Assembly (NCBI RefSeq): GCF_016755875.1 | Contig: NZ_BNED01000005.1 | Span: 1,178,001-1,242,000 of the forward strand | Source: Streptomyces spororaveus | GTDB taxonomy: Bacteria > Actinomycetota > Actinomycetes > Streptomycetales > Streptomycetaceae | Length of the DNA stretch: 64,000 nucleotides | Direction of reading: 5' to 3' | Part shown: piece by piece, positions 24,568 to 33,501 of the stretch | How positions within the stretch are numbered: position 1 is the stretch's first letter | Layout: each line of letters begins with the position of its first letter | The notes under the pieces: generated by a model | Databases searched by the model: none | What the model saw: the letters and a program-made list of their open reading frames with translations, nothing else | What the model was told of the DNA's origin: nothing | Translations under genes and position numbers: made by a program

Positions 24568-26244
24568 ATGTCCGCTGATAGGCCCGTAATTCTTGTCATC
24601 CATTCTCGCCCAAGGCTTCGAAAGTGCCTTGTTGAGCAGCTTGAGGAATGGTGCGCCGGCAGTATCGAGGTAATCGGCCTACAGCTCAACGAGCTCGATC
24701 TCGCCTGCCAAAAATCGTGGTTCAAGCGTCTCGTATGCGCATTCTTTGAGCCCGGAACGAACCAGGCACGCATCAAAGCCAAGGTTAAAGAGCACAACGT
24801 CCGTGCGGGAGTGGAGCCACTGCCCGAAAAACACGAATTTCACCAGAACCTGGATGACGGAATCTTCCGGTCTCTCAAGTCAGAGGGGAAGTTCGAACAA
24901 CGCGTAGAGCAATCGTTCTTCGACTGGAAACCAGCACGCGATATGTTGCAACTTGAAGGACCTCACGAAACCGTGAGGGCGATCCGCCTGCGATGGTTTC
25001 TGTTGCGCCATGGGATCCCGTACCAATGGATCCCCAGAGAAGGCGGACCTGATATCGCAGCCAAGGTCAGATCGGGGAAGGAATTTAATCCCACTGCCAG
25101 TAATCTGTATATCGAACTAGGACTCATCAAAACCCCGACTAGATCTGACCACAAATACGACCTGGTCGTCGTGGGCGCTGGTCCCGCAGGCCTGTCCGCA
25201 GCGATCAGCGCCAGCGCTAATGCTGGCCTAAGTACGCTAGTCATCGGGGGCGAGTATCCGGGTGGCAATGCGGTTATGTCGATCAATCTGATCGAGAACT
25301 ACCTTGGCTTTCCTGGTGGAGTCACTGGGACGAAACTACTCAAGCTCGCCGTTGCACAGGCGGCTCAGCTGAAAGTAGATATCAGGCCCAATTGGACAGC
25401 CGCACGACTCAGGAAAGACCCTACCAATAGCCGCCGCTACCTGATTGACGTGAAAACCGGCAACGGAGGCGAAGTAGCGTCGGCAGCCATGGTGCTTCTG
25501 GCCTGCGGACGGCAACCCAAGTCAATTTTCAACAACCCTGACTCGCCGGAAGCGTTGAGCGAACAGCAGTTTACCGCGAGCGGAGAAGTCCAATACGGGA
25601 TGGAAAAGTGTGACGCGGCGACGGCAGCAGGGACGGAGGTCGTGATTGTCGGTGGGGGAGATTCTGCGGGCCAGGCGGCACTACTTCTCAACGCCTGCGG
25701 GGCAACATTCGTAACCGTTGCGGCGGAAGAGATTGCCATGTCCTATCATTTGCAGGCTGCCATCCACAGGGAGGAAAAGATCGAACTCAAGAACCCTCCG
25801 CTTACAGTCAATAAATTCATCGATACCGACCACCGCCTCACGCATGTCCAGCTATCCAACGGGGAGGAAATTCCGGCTACCAAAGTCTTCGTGCTGGCTG
25901 GCGGCAAACCCGCCACTGACTGGCTCATTATCAAAGACGAGCATGGGCCAGACGATGATTGCGTCAACATCCAGCTCGATAGAGGTTTCATTCGAACGGA
26001 TGCCTACCTCGACCCCAAACGTGAACTGATGTTCGCTACCAGTGCCCCTGGAGTGTTCGCTGCAGGCGATGTCCGGATTCATGCGCACGGCCGCGTCGGT
26101 CAGGCTGTAGGACAAGGCGTAGCAGCGGTTGCTTCGATGGAGCGCTATCTGAAAGACACGTGGCAGGAGATCCTCAAGGACGAAGAAAGCCAGGCCTGGG
26201 TCTTGCGGAAAGTCATTCATGACGCAAAAGAGGCGGCAAGCTAG
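24568..26244 (+). CDS. FAD-dependent thioredoxin-reductase-like protein with divergent N-terminal domain
   Basis: A 558-residue protein with three parts. Residues 1-130 begin with a receiver-like strand (PVILVIHSRPRLRKCLVEQLEEW) but lack the acidic phosphorylation pocket. Residues 135-190 resemble the thioredoxin/glutaredoxin-like link of fused response-regulator / thioredoxin-reductase proteins (IRLRWFLLRHGIPYQW). Residues 195-558 are a thioredoxin reductase fold: FAD loop VVVGAGPAGLSAA, GGEYPGGNA, NADPH loop VIVGGGDSAGQAA, C-terminal GVFAAGDVR. The redox CxxC is missing; only one Cys (MEKCDAA) is near its place. Codon use is clearly less G+C-rich than all neighbours, indicating transfer. 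Function unknown. Confidence 0.8.
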   Translation: MSADRPVILVIHSRPRLRKCLVEQLEEWCAGSIEVIGLQLNELDLACQKSWFKRLVCAFFEPGTNQARIKAKVKEHNVRAGVEPLPEKHEFHQNLDDGIFRSLKSEGKFEQRVEQSFFDWKPARDMLQLEGPHETVRAIRLRWFLLRHGIPYQWIPREGGPDIAAKVRSGKEFNPTASNLYIELGLIKTPTRSDHKYDLVVVGAGPAGLSAAISASANAGLSTLVIGGEYPGGNAVMSINLIENYLGFPGGVTGTKLLKLAVAQAAQLKVDIRPNWTAARLRKDPTNSRRYLIDVKTGNGGEVASAAMVLLACGRQPKSIFNNPDSPEALSEQQFTASGEVQYGMEKCDAATAAGTEVVIVGGGDSAGQAALLLNACGATFVTVAAEEIAMSYHLQAAIHREEKIELKNPPLTVNKFIDTDHRLTHVQLSNGEEIPATKVFVLAGGKPATDWLIIKDEHGPDDDCVNIQLDRGFIRTDAYLDPKRELMFATSAPGVFAAGDVRIHAHGRVGQAVGQGVAAVASMERYLKDTWQEILKDEESQAWVLRKVIHDAKEAAS

Positions 26245-26555
26245 TACATGGCGATAGCGGACGACCGCTGGGTAAGCTCCCTTGAGTCTGACTGCGTCAG
26301 CGACAGCGCGACCTCCAATACGGCGGGATCTAGAAATTCGGCACATCGGACGCGAATCTCGTGTCCTGTATTGAGCACCAGGAGGGCCCTCGTACAGCTC
26401 TGGCAGGTCTGGTGGGATGTACCGTCGCCGATCGGGGCGAGGTCGGACGAGTGCGTGGCGCATGCCGTCAAGGGCTCGCCGCTCCCGAATATCACGCCGT
26501 AGTGGGCGACGCCGTTGGTGCGGCCGATGGAGAGGCGGATCAGGGGGTAGGGCAA
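26241..26555 (-). CDS. Small hypothetical protein with Cys-x2-Cys pair
   Basis: A 104-residue protein containing HQTCQSCTRALLVLNTGHEIRV, a zinc-finger-like pair. The TTG at 26555 is supported by an AGGAGG site 5 bases upstream. Its end overlaps the convergent reductase gene by 4 bases. It is last in a minus-strand run of DUF317-type genes. No family is recognised. Confidence 0.55.
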   Translation of the reverse strand: MPYPLIRLSIGRTNGVAHYGVIFGSGEPLTACATHSSDLAPIGDGTSHQTCQSCTRALLVLNTGHEIRVRCAEFLDPAVLEVALSLTQSDSRELTQRSSAIAMY

Positions 26556-26654
26556 AGGGCCTCCTGGCGGTCAGAGAAGTGGACATGCCGAAGGGGGCTG
26601 CCGCCGACCTGGAGAAGGACGGACGGCAGCCCGTTGCGGTGCAGGGCGGCAGTG

Positions 26655-27401
26655 TCAGCCAGGGAGGCTGAAGGTAAGACGTCCCGCGGCGAGTTCCGGG
26701 AGGACTCGGCGCCGCACCGGGGCGGGCGAGGCGATCGAGGCGGCGAAGGCCGCGACCAGGTCGTGAGGGGTGCTGGCGCTGAAGGTCGCGCACCAGAGGT
26801 AAGCGGCGCCGATGACCGGCTCGGCCCATGCCTGCCAGCCCTCAAGGTCCGGGCGCGGGTCCCCGTCCTGGATCCCCGCCGGCAGCGGCCCCCGGGTGAA
26901 GCCCGCCGACATCCCTGCATCCCAGGCGGTGGTCTCCGGGTGGTCGAAGTCGCGGGGCCAGCCCATGCCGGTCAACGCCGACATGACGGCCTCCGGGCCG
27001 CAGTAGTTGACGGCGGGATCCGTACGGGCCTCGATGGCAAGGAGGAAGTCCGCGACGGCCTCGTGCGGGGTGTCGGGGGTGAAGTACGCGTTCCACTCGG
27101 ACAGGGCGCTGTCGCGGTGGGGGCGGGCGGAGATCTGCCAGGCCACGGGCAGTCCGCCCAACAGGAAGGCGTTGTCGGTACGGATCCACTCGGCGCCGCA
27201 CAGACCGTTCGAGCTCAGGAAGAGCAGCGTGCTGCGGGCGGTCGTCCAGCTCGTCCAGCCGGACTCGGCGAGCGTGTCGCAGATCCGGTCGGCGAGGACA
27301 CCGTCATCGCCGGCGAGGTGGCGGGGAGTGACCCAGTAGGACGGACCGGGGTCGGGGGTGGACGGGTAGCGGGAAGAGCGGGAGTTCAGGGGCGCCTCCA
27401 A
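26655..27401 (-). CDS. DUF317-domain protein
   Basis: A 248-residue protein that opens with the DUF317 signature YWVTPRHLAGDDG. Two related halves follow, each with a tryptophan-rich strand region and a (T/S)P-H-(E/D)-x-V-A-x-F motif (DTPHEAVADFLLAI; STPHDLVAAFAASI). DUF317 proteins are numerous on Streptomyces plasmids and have no known role. The apparent start TTG 27401 lacks a binding site. GGAGG at 27395-27399 would instead serve a CTG at 27389. Confidence 0.75.
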   Translation of the reverse strand: MEAPLNSRSSRYPSTPDPGPSYWVTPRHLAGDDGVLADRICDTLAESGWTSWTTARSTLLFLSSNGLCGAEWIRTDNAFLLGGLPVAWQISARPHRDSALSEWNAYFTPDTPHEAVADFLLAIEARTDPAVNYCGPEAVMSALTGMGWPRDFDHPETTAWDAGMSAGFTRGPLPAGIQDGDPRPDLEGWQAWAEPVIGAAYLWCATFSASTPHDLVAAFAASIASPAPVRRRVLPELAAGRLTFSLPG

Positions 27402-27425
27402 GGCAGTACGGAACGGGAGAACGGG

Positions 27426-27719
27426 CTACAGGTTGCCGGTGGCGCCTCGGCGCCGGCGGGGCGGGGCTTCGACCGGCGCGTGCCAGGTCAGGTCAACGGC
27501 TACAGACTTGGGCAGGGGGCCGAGCTGCTCGCCGCGTTCGGCGAGGTAGACGACGTTGCGGCCCTGCGGGTCCACGGTGCTGACGATGGAGCCTGCCGTG
27601 TGCTCCATCGGGAAGAGCGGGTTGATGGCCATCCGGAAGATGGCATCGCGGTCGAAGGCGGAGAGTCGGTCGATGATCTCGCCGATGGTGTACTCCGGTT
27701 CCAAAGTGGTCTCCTTCAT
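27426..27719 (-). CDS. Hypothetical protein, 97 residues
   Basis: Begins MKETTLEPEYTIGEIIDRLSAFDRDAIFRMAINPLFPMEH and ends in a basic Arg/Pro-rich tail. ATG 27719 is the first reasonable start, though without a clear binding site. It lies between two DUF317-type genes in the same direction. No family is recognised. Confidence 0.5.
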   Translation of the reverse strand: MKETTLEPEYTIGEIIDRLSAFDRDAIFRMAINPLFPMEHTAGSIVSTVDPQGRNVVYLAERGEQLGPLPKSVAVDLTWHAPVEAPPRRRRGATGNL

Positions 27720-27772
27720 CGTCAACAGGATGCGTGCGTGGGGTTCGTGCCGCAGCGCACGCGGGGAGAGGT

Positions 27773-28135
27773 TCAGTGCGAGCGTACGGGCGTGGAAGTG
27801 GCCATGACCTCTGCCACCACTGCGGCTACGACCTGGGCGGGGGTCTCGGTGTCGAAGGTGACGCGATAGCCGGGGGCGGTGGCCGTGCCCGTGACTGCGA
27901 TCACCCAGCCGTCGCCATCTGTGCCGGGGCGTCCGGTGGGGAACCATCCGAGATAGAAGCGGCCGTCACGGGAGTTGATGTGCATATCGGCCCGGTCGTC
28001 CACGACGAGTTTGAAGTCCTCGTCGGTGAACTGGTCGATCACCATGGCCGGCTGTCCCGGACCAAGCCGCCAGGTACGCAGCCGAAGGGCCTCGAGCGTG
28101 GTGGAGAATCCGGGCTTCGCTGTGTCCACGGTCAA
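27773..28135 (-). CDS. DUF317-like protein, single domain
   Basis: A 120-residue protein resembling one DUF317 repeat: FYLGWFPTGRPG, GWVIAVTGTATAPGYRVTFDTETPAQVVAAVVAEV. TTG 28135 follows GAGAGGTG by 7 bases, which decides the start. First gene of the four-gene minus-strand set ending at 26241. Function unknown. Confidence 0.6.
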   Translation of the reverse strand: MTVDTAKPGFSTTLEALRLRTWRLGPGQPAMVIDQFTDEDFKLVVDDRADMHINSRDGRFYLGWFPTGRPGTDGDGWVIAVTGTATAPGYRVTFDTETPAQVVAAVVAEVMATSTPVRSH

Positions 28136-28380
28136 GGGCAGACACCTCTCTGACCTGGGGTTTCTTGGGAAGGTGTCTACGTTGACATCCGTTGCCGGGT
28201 TGCACCAGTCCTTTGGGGATCTTTCCTGTCTGCCCCGGGCGAACTGTCCTCTGCCATCCAAGCGAGGCGGACGACAGCGAACCCAGGCGGAGGCCTGAAT
28301 CGCCCAAGGCGGCCAGTATGCCGATCCGCCGCACAGCTGTGCTCCACCAGTCAGCTACAGCCCAGAAGAGCGCAGCGTTC
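28136..28380. other. Spacer between gajB-like gene and DUF317 set
   Basis: 245 bases with no supported gene; presumably carries the end of the defence transcript and the promoter of the DUF317 genes. Confidence 0.3.
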
Positions 28381-30039
28381 CTAACGCAGAGCCGCGACGA
28401 GGGGTCGCCAAAGACCGTGCACCAGGTTGGGAACCACGAGGTGCGCTCTTTGCCGGGCGCGCGTCATCACGACGTACAGCAATTTCGAGCCGGTCGGGTA
28501 CGGCTCTCCTTCAGAGCCGTGGAACTCGTTGTTGCCGAGGAGCAAAATCGTGGTGTCCGCTTCCCGGCCCTTGGTCTGGTGCAGATTCATGACCTGGATC
28601 GAGGCTCTTCGGGCTGTCCCTGCCCCGACCAGAGCTTCGTCTCGTGCCTGGAGCAGCTCCTGCTCGAACGCGGCAGCGTCGAAAAAGTCCTCGCCGGAGC
28701 GACGGAACGCGACACGCGTCCGACGGGCCGCCTGAATCCAGGTCTCCTGGCCGCGCCCGGCTCCGACCGTGCTGTACGCGTTCGTGACCACCTCGGCCAG
28801 CCTCATAACGTCGGGCCGCGCACCCTCGCCAACCGAGGCCCGCAGGTCCTGTGCGAGTCGCTTCAGAGCGTTACGGAGGGGCGGGTTGGTCGTAGGGTCG
28901 AGCATCTGCTGGGCGAGCGGCACCACCCTGGGCCCCTTCCGCTCCGTGGCCTGGACGTAGACAGCCAGCGCTCGGCGGGCACGCGAGTCAGGGATCGCCA
29001 GTGCGAACTTCACCAGGGCAAGTTGCGCGGCAAGGGCCTCACCGTATGCCTCGGTGAGACCAACTTGCTCATGCAGGAGGCCATCGGCGAGGAGCGCGTC
29101 GGACAGGCCGGAGGTCGCCACGTTGGTGTGGGTGAAGATGCTGACGGTGTGGCCACCTTTCCGAGCGCGGCGCGCAATGTCGATGACCTCGGCATGTCCC
29201 TGGCTGTCGACGTAGTCGGTGACGGAGATACGCCCCGCAGCGGCGGCCATGCGGATGGCGTCGTGGGTGAAGTCGCGCCGCAAGGCGGCTTCCGCTGCAG
29301 TCGGCAGGGTTCCACTCGGGTCGCGGTAGCTGAGCGGCGGCAACATGATCTTGTCGGCACCAGGCAGTCGCATCGCTGTGGCGATCCGGGCGTCGGCGTC
29401 AATGTGCTTGAAGCCCGCATAGATGCACTGGTTGGCGTCGCCCAACAGGATGCGTGGCGCGGCCGGTGCAATCTGCTGGAGGAACTGCCATTCGCCGTCG
29501 TCGGTGTCCTGGAACTCGTCGCATATCACCAGGCCATACCGGTCGTTGTAGTGGTCCCGCACCTTTTCCAGACCGAGCAGCTCCATCGCCGCTGGCACCA
29601 GTTGGTTGTAGGTGAGGCCGGGTTGGGCTCCCCCGACGAGGCGCTGCGCTTCGCTCAGCACCGCGAGGGGCTGCGGGTATCCGTGGTGCGGGCCGAAGCT
29701 GTTGATGATGCGCCACGCAAAGCCATGGAAGGTGGCGACTTCCAGGCGGGGTGCCAGCGTTCCGATCACATTGGACGATCGGTCGATGATCTGTGCCACT
29801 GCTGTGCGGGAGAAGGAAAGGAAGAGTACCCGCTCAGAGGCGGGAAGCCTCGTCCTACGTCCGGACTGATGAGCCGTTCGGCGCCGGAGGGCCAATCGTT
29901 CGTCGGCGTCTTCGAGATGGCGGCGCGCTGCTGCGACGGCGGTGGTGGTCTTGCCCGTGCCGGCGCCCCCGAGTACGACGAGCACCGGCGCGGTGCTGTC
30001 GACGACGTCTCGCTGCCTCCCCTTGGCCTCGTACGTCAC
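28381..30039 (-). CDS. gajB: UvrD/Rep-like helicase, Gabija GajB-like
   Basis: A 552-residue superfamily 1 helicase. Motif I (Walker A) is GGAGTGKTTT near residue 24, motif Ia LFLSFSRTAV, motif II VICDEFQDTDD, motif III LLGDANQCIY, and motifs V/VI NLHQTKGREAD and LYVVMTRARQRAHLVV. Its size and its position directly after an OLD-family nuclease match GajB of the Gabija anti-phage system. There the helicase-like subunit senses free nucleotides or DNA ends and activates the nuclease. The ATG at 30039 overlaps the upstream stop as ATGA, so the two are translated together. An Arg-rich insert of about 15 residues lies between motifs I and Ia. Confidence 0.82.
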   Translation of the reverse strand: MTYEAKGRQRDVVDSTAPVLVVLGGAGTGKTTTAVAAARRHLEDADERLALRRRTAHQSGRRTRLPASERVLFLSFSRTAVAQIIDRSSNVIGTLAPRLEVATFHGFAWRIINSFGPHHGYPQPLAVLSEAQRLVGGAQPGLTYNQLVPAAMELLGLEKVRDHYNDRYGLVICDEFQDTDDGEWQFLQQIAPAAPRILLGDANQCIYAGFKHIDADARIATAMRLPGADKIMLPPLSYRDPSGTLPTAAEAALRRDFTHDAIRMAAAAGRISVTDYVDSQGHAEVIDIARRARKGGHTVSIFTHTNVATSGLSDALLADGLLHEQVGLTEAYGEALAAQLALVKFALAIPDSRARRALAVYVQATERKGPRVVPLAQQMLDPTTNPPLRNALKRLAQDLRASVGEGARPDVMRLAEVVTNAYSTVGAGRGQETWIQAARRTRVAFRRSGEDFFDAAAFEQELLQARDEALVGAGTARRASIQVMNLHQTKGREADTTILLLGNNEFHGSEGEPYPTGSKLLYVVMTRARQRAHLVVPNLVHGLWRPLVAALR

Positions 30040-31967
30040 GCTGCGCCCTCGTCAGGACGGCTGACATCCTCAAGGTCGATCGTCGTGGGGCCGCTGTAGC
30101 TGGAGCTCGCGGCCGTGGCAATGGCGTCCAGAATCGCCACCAGCAGCGGCGGGTGCACCACAGGCTCCTCCTCTTCCGCCCCCTCCCCATCTTGGACTTC
30201 TGGGTTCGCAGGTTCCGGCTGCAGCTCTCGATAGAGAGCGTCGAGGAAGGGCTCGTGCAGGCTCTTGCCGTGGAGCGTCATGCAAAGCTTCGTGACGGTC
30301 CGCTCGGTTGCTTCGATGGCCAGGGGATCCTGCTGCCCGAAGGCGGTAAGAACCGAGCTGGCCGCGGCGAGGTGAGCCAGCGAGACGCCGGCGGTGATCG
30401 CACGTTCGATCGCGGTCTTCTCCGGAAGCCTGATGACGACGTCGCACGACTTCTCAACCTTGTCGAGCTGCGCAGCCGACTGCTGGGACGGCTTGTCGGC
30501 GTCGACAACGCCGACAACGCGGAAGCCGAGTTGCCTGGCAAGGTCGGCGATCTGAGGGACCTGGTCGATGCCACCGTCGGCACCCGTCCCGGCGGCGACG
30601 AGACGAACACCGTAGGCGGACAGAGGCAACCTGCTCGGAGGGTACCGACGGTTGGCCATTCCGAGGACTGCGACGTCGTGCGGCCCCTCGGTTACTGCGA
30701 CGGCGGGCGCGGTGAGCGCGGGGAGCAGCTGAGTGTGGAGCTGGCGGTGGGCGACGAGCTGCTTGCGGTCACTGACCTGCGGAAGCTGGTGGTGCGCCCG
30801 CTGGCCGCCGTGGCGGACGAGGCGGACCACCTCACCTGGTTCGAATGCTCGCGCAACTTCAGGGCGACGGGTCGACAGCCAGGCTTGTCCTGACCGATTG
30901 CGGATCAGTGACGCCAGATGCTCGGCGGTGGCAGCGTCGAGCTGGTCCCCGAAGTCATCGGCGAGTACGACCGCGCCGGGAACGTCCGCGAGCAACATGG
31001 CCTCGGCCATGGACAGGACGGCGGTCACCGTACTGCCATGGTTCGCCAAGGCCAGCGGCCCGGCAGCGTCCAGCCGCAGCGCAGCTCGCAGAGTACGCAG
31101 AAGGGCGGTGACGGATCCGTCCTCGGCCAGGAAGCCGATGTCCCCAGCAGTGATCGGGCGGTCCCCCAGCCGCTTGCCTGTGCCGCCCACGGCCAAAAGA
31201 GCGTCCACGGCCTCGGTGATGGCCGGGGCCGCGGACAGATCGGCCACGGCCTGGCTCACCGCGGCGCGCAGGACTTCGAACGCGGCGATGGCAGCCTTGG
31301 AGTCCCGCTCCTCGACGTACCGTCGCAGGTTCCCGCCTGCTCGAAGCTGCAGGGGAACGCCCGCATTGAGAGTGATGACCGGAAGTGCCCGGCGTACGGC
31401 AGCCGACACGCGTGCAAACTTCCCCGTCTCCGGGTTGCTGCCCGCCGGATAGTAGACGACGGACTCCAGCACCTCGGTCTCGCGATCGTAGACGAGCCGA
31501 TAGGTAAGGCGGACGCACTGGGGAGCGGAAGGGTCCGCCTCATCGCTCTCGGAGGCGGACCCCGACGCGTCGAGCGGCTGGAGGTGGCCGTCGATCAACT
31601 GCTCGACCTCCGGATCGAGATCAGAGAGGGTGACCTCCACCTCGGCCGTCCAAACCCGGAGCGACTCTGCCGACTCAGGTAGCGCCCCCTCCGCGCCATC
31701 ACCGGACTGGGAACTCTCGCCTTCGCCATCTTTTTCCGCAGGCACACTCTGATGGAGGTCCGACAGCGACGGAGCATGCGCAGCTTCCGGGTCGAGCACG
31801 CGCGCCAGCGCCTCGATGACATCGCTGCGGCCAGCGCGGGGCACGCCGGCCACGACCGCGTGCTCGCGAGGGCGCAAGTCGAGGGACTTCCAGCCCCGGA
31901 AGTCCGATATCAGCAGTCGAGTCACTCGCACCGCACCATCATCGCGGAGAGCACCCTGGTGAAGCAT
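30036..31967 (-). CDS. gajA: OLD-family ATPase/TOPRIM nuclease, Gabija GajA-like
   Basis: A 643-residue protein with an N-terminal ABC-type ATPase (residues 15-370) and a C-terminal TOPRIM nuclease. TOPRIM acidic residues are in VAVTEGPHDVAVLG (Glu, Asp) and VGVVDADKPSQQ (Asp-x-Asp). The ATPase Walker A is GVPRAGRSD, with Arg where Lys is expected. Walker B reads VVLADDFGDQLD. The region 80-120 is an acidic insert. The pairing with a UvrD-like helicase makes this a class 2 OLD (Gabija) nuclease, predicted to cut invading DNA. The start is uncertain: ATG 31967 has no good binding site, and a GTG about 13 codons in is possible. Confidence 0.8.
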   Translation of the reverse strand: MLHQGALRDDGAVRVTRLLISDFRGWKSLDLRPREHAVVAGVPRAGRSDVIEALARVLDPEAAHAPSLSDLHQSVPAEKDGEGESSQSGDGAEGALPESAESLRVWTAEVEVTLSDLDPEVEQLIDGHLQPLDASGSASESDEADPSAPQCVRLTYRLVYDRETEVLESVVYYPAGSNPETGKFARVSAAVRRALPVITLNAGVPLQLRAGGNLRRYVEERDSKAAIAAFEVLRAAVSQAVADLSAAPAITEAVDALLAVGGTGKRLGDRPITAGDIGFLAEDGSVTALLRTLRAALRLDAAGPLALANHGSTVTAVLSMAEAMLLADVPGAVVLADDFGDQLDAATAEHLASLIRNRSGQAWLSTRRPEVARAFEPGEVVRLVRHGGQRAHHQLPQVSDRKQLVAHRQLHTQLLPALTAPAVAVTEGPHDVAVLGMANRRYPPSRLPLSAYGVRLVAAGTGADGGIDQVPQIADLARQLGFRVVGVVDADKPSQQSAAQLDKVEKSCDVVIRLPEKTAIERAITAGVSLAHLAAASSVLTAFGQQDPLAIEATERTVTKLCMTLHGKSLHEPFLDALYRELQPEPANPEVQDGEGAEEEEPVVHPPLLVAILDAIATAASSSYSGPTTIDLEDVSRPDEGAA

Positions 31968-32030
31968 GGCATTTACCGCAAGAAGACTAGAACGGGCGTG
32001 CGAGGCAGAACTGGACCGCAGACACGCGAA

Positions 32031-32061
32031 GGCCCCAGGAACCGGGACGGTTCCTGGGGCC
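32031..32061. terminator. Hairpin terminator
   Basis: Perfect 13-bp stem GGCCCCAGGAACC/GGTTCCTGGGGCC with a 5-base loop. It terminates the truncated surface-protein copy on the minus strand. Confidence 0.8.
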
Positions 32062-32099
32062 TGTCGCGTGGGGTAGTTCAGTTCTGGGTGGTGGTCCGG

Positions 32100-32259
32100 T
32101 CAGCTGGCGGCTGCGTCGTCCTCGGCCGCATTGCGGCGTCGGCGTACGGCGAACAGTGCACCGCCGCCTGCGGCGAGCAACACTCCGGTTCCGGCCAGCA
32201 GCCATCCTGTGGCGTCCGCGCCGGTCTGGGCGAGGGACCCCGTGGGAGCGGGGGAAGAG
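32100..32259 (-). pseudogene. Truncated LAxTG surface-protein 3' end
   Basis: Codes for only the last 53 residues of a sortase substrate: SSPAPTGSLAQTGADATGW, then a membrane helix and the basic RRRRNAAEDD tail, then a stop. It is nearly identical in protein sequence to the end of the complete gene at 35989. Everything upstream of the Ser/Pro linker is replaced by unrelated sequence, so no anchored protein can be made. Confidence 0.8.
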
Positions 32260-32451
32260 GTGTCTCATCGCGCTTGCCGGACACCGTCGAGCCTTCTCCC
32301 TCCCCGAGCTGCGGTTGGCAGTCCACCCGAGGCAACTCGTCTGTCAACGAACATAGTCCGCCCAGGTCAGCGCATCGCCGAAGACTACCTACGCTGACAC
32401 AGAACATCGACGACGGTGGGCGCTGTCAGCGGCGAGCTCTAGGATCCCGGC

Positions 32452-33018
32452 ATGATTTCCCCCGAAGAGATCGAGCAGATCATGACGCGGATCGAACTCG
32501 AGGGGGACGGTGAATTCTGCGACTGTGGGGCATGGGCGGCCCGCCTGGTGCGGGGCCGTGAGTGCCAAGGGTGCTACCGGATGCGCCGGGGCATCGAGAA
32601 GTACGGACTCACCATCCCCCAGTACAACGCCATCTGGCGCGCACAAAATTTTCGGTGCGCCCTCTGCGGGAACAATGAAGAGCCCTGCGACGGCGGTATC
32701 CCTCACGTCGAACCACGCCCCTGGCAGATCGATCACGACCATCACTGCTGCGGCATGAAGGGCTCCAGCAACCGCTGCTGCGTTCGCGGGATCCTCTGCC
32801 GCCCGTGCAACCTGAACGAGCTGGCGCCGTATGAGCGCAAGCGCCGTCGCGGCGCCGGCTTTGCGATCCCGGACATCGACGCCTACCTAGCCAACCCGCC
32901 GGCGCGCCGCCCAGAAGCCCGTGTCATCCGCAGCCGCGACGATGCCTACCTGCCAACCTCCTGGGCCTTCATACACGATGCGCAGGTGGTCAAGCACGGG
33001 TATGTGGGGTGGGCGTGA
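32452..33018 (+). CDS. Endonuclease VII-like HNH protein
   Basis: A 188-residue protein with the recombination endonuclease VII motif: WQIDHDHHCCG, then CCVRGILCRPCNLNE, giving the His-Asp-His and Cys-x2-Cys zinc frame, preceded by a Cys-x2-Cys pair in FRCALCGNN. A further Cys set lies at the N-terminus (FCDCGAW...CQGC). Such proteins cut branched or nicked DNA in phages, but many plasmid-borne copies are uncharacterised. ATG 32452 has AGGA eight bases upstream. It is the only plus-strand gene in its cassette. Confidence 0.8.
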   Translation: MISPEEIEQIMTRIELEGDGEFCDCGAWAARLVRGRECQGCYRMRRGIEKYGLTIPQYNAIWRAQNFRCALCGNNEEPCDGGIPHVEPRPWQIDHDHHCCGMKGSSNRCCVRGILCRPCNLNELAPYERKRRRGAGFAIPDIDAYLANPPARRPEARVIRSRDDAYLPTSWAFIHDAQVVKHGYVGWA

Positions 33019-33501
33019 GCGTTCCACCGCTGAGGCCCCACCGCCCCCTGGGCTGTGAGGAAGCGTCTAGAAGTTGGCCCGTGTCTCGCCTCATCCCCGC
33101 GGAGAAGGTTGCGGCGGCCCCGGTCGGTTCCTGAACGCGGTCAGTCCTCCCACTGTCCAGCCCGGCAGCGTCCGGGCGAAACTCACCTCGCCTCCTCGCG
33201 CTGGTGCCGTCGCGGGACCAGCGTGGCGGCGAAGTGCTCGCGCGGCAGCGCTGGCTCACGGACGCCCTGGGTCCACTCGGTGCTGGGGTGCGAGGACTTG
33301 CCGAGCCTGGGCCTGCCGATCGACAGCATGAAGAAATGCCAGGCTCGAGACTGACCAGTTGTGCCATCGACCTGAGACAACGGAAGAACAGCTGGTCAAC
33401 GACCTCAGCCTGTGCCACGAGCGGCGAGACGCTACAAAATGATCATCGCTGAGAAAATGGCCGGGCACGCTGGTCCGTGATGACGCGGCTGCCCATTTCG
33501 A
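33019..33501. other. 483 bases without a recognised gene
   Basis: Between the HNH gene and the convergent DUF4839 gene. Several frames exist, but none has a motif, a binding site or consistent codon use. Confidence 0.5.

Larger units (their letters stand above)
32031..32259. repeat. Duplicated surface-protein 3' end, copy A
   Basis: About 230 bases that match 35920-36149 in the same orientation, including the terminator hairpin and the C-terminal coding part of an LAxTG surface protein. The copies differ at scattered, mainly third-codon positions, so the duplication is old or comes from two related genes. Homology ends abruptly near 32259, where the cassette begins. Confidence 0.8.

Noticed and set aside
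33019..33501. Possible transposase remnant
   Set aside because: Short frames suggested decay, but no transposase motif or terminal repeat could be identified.
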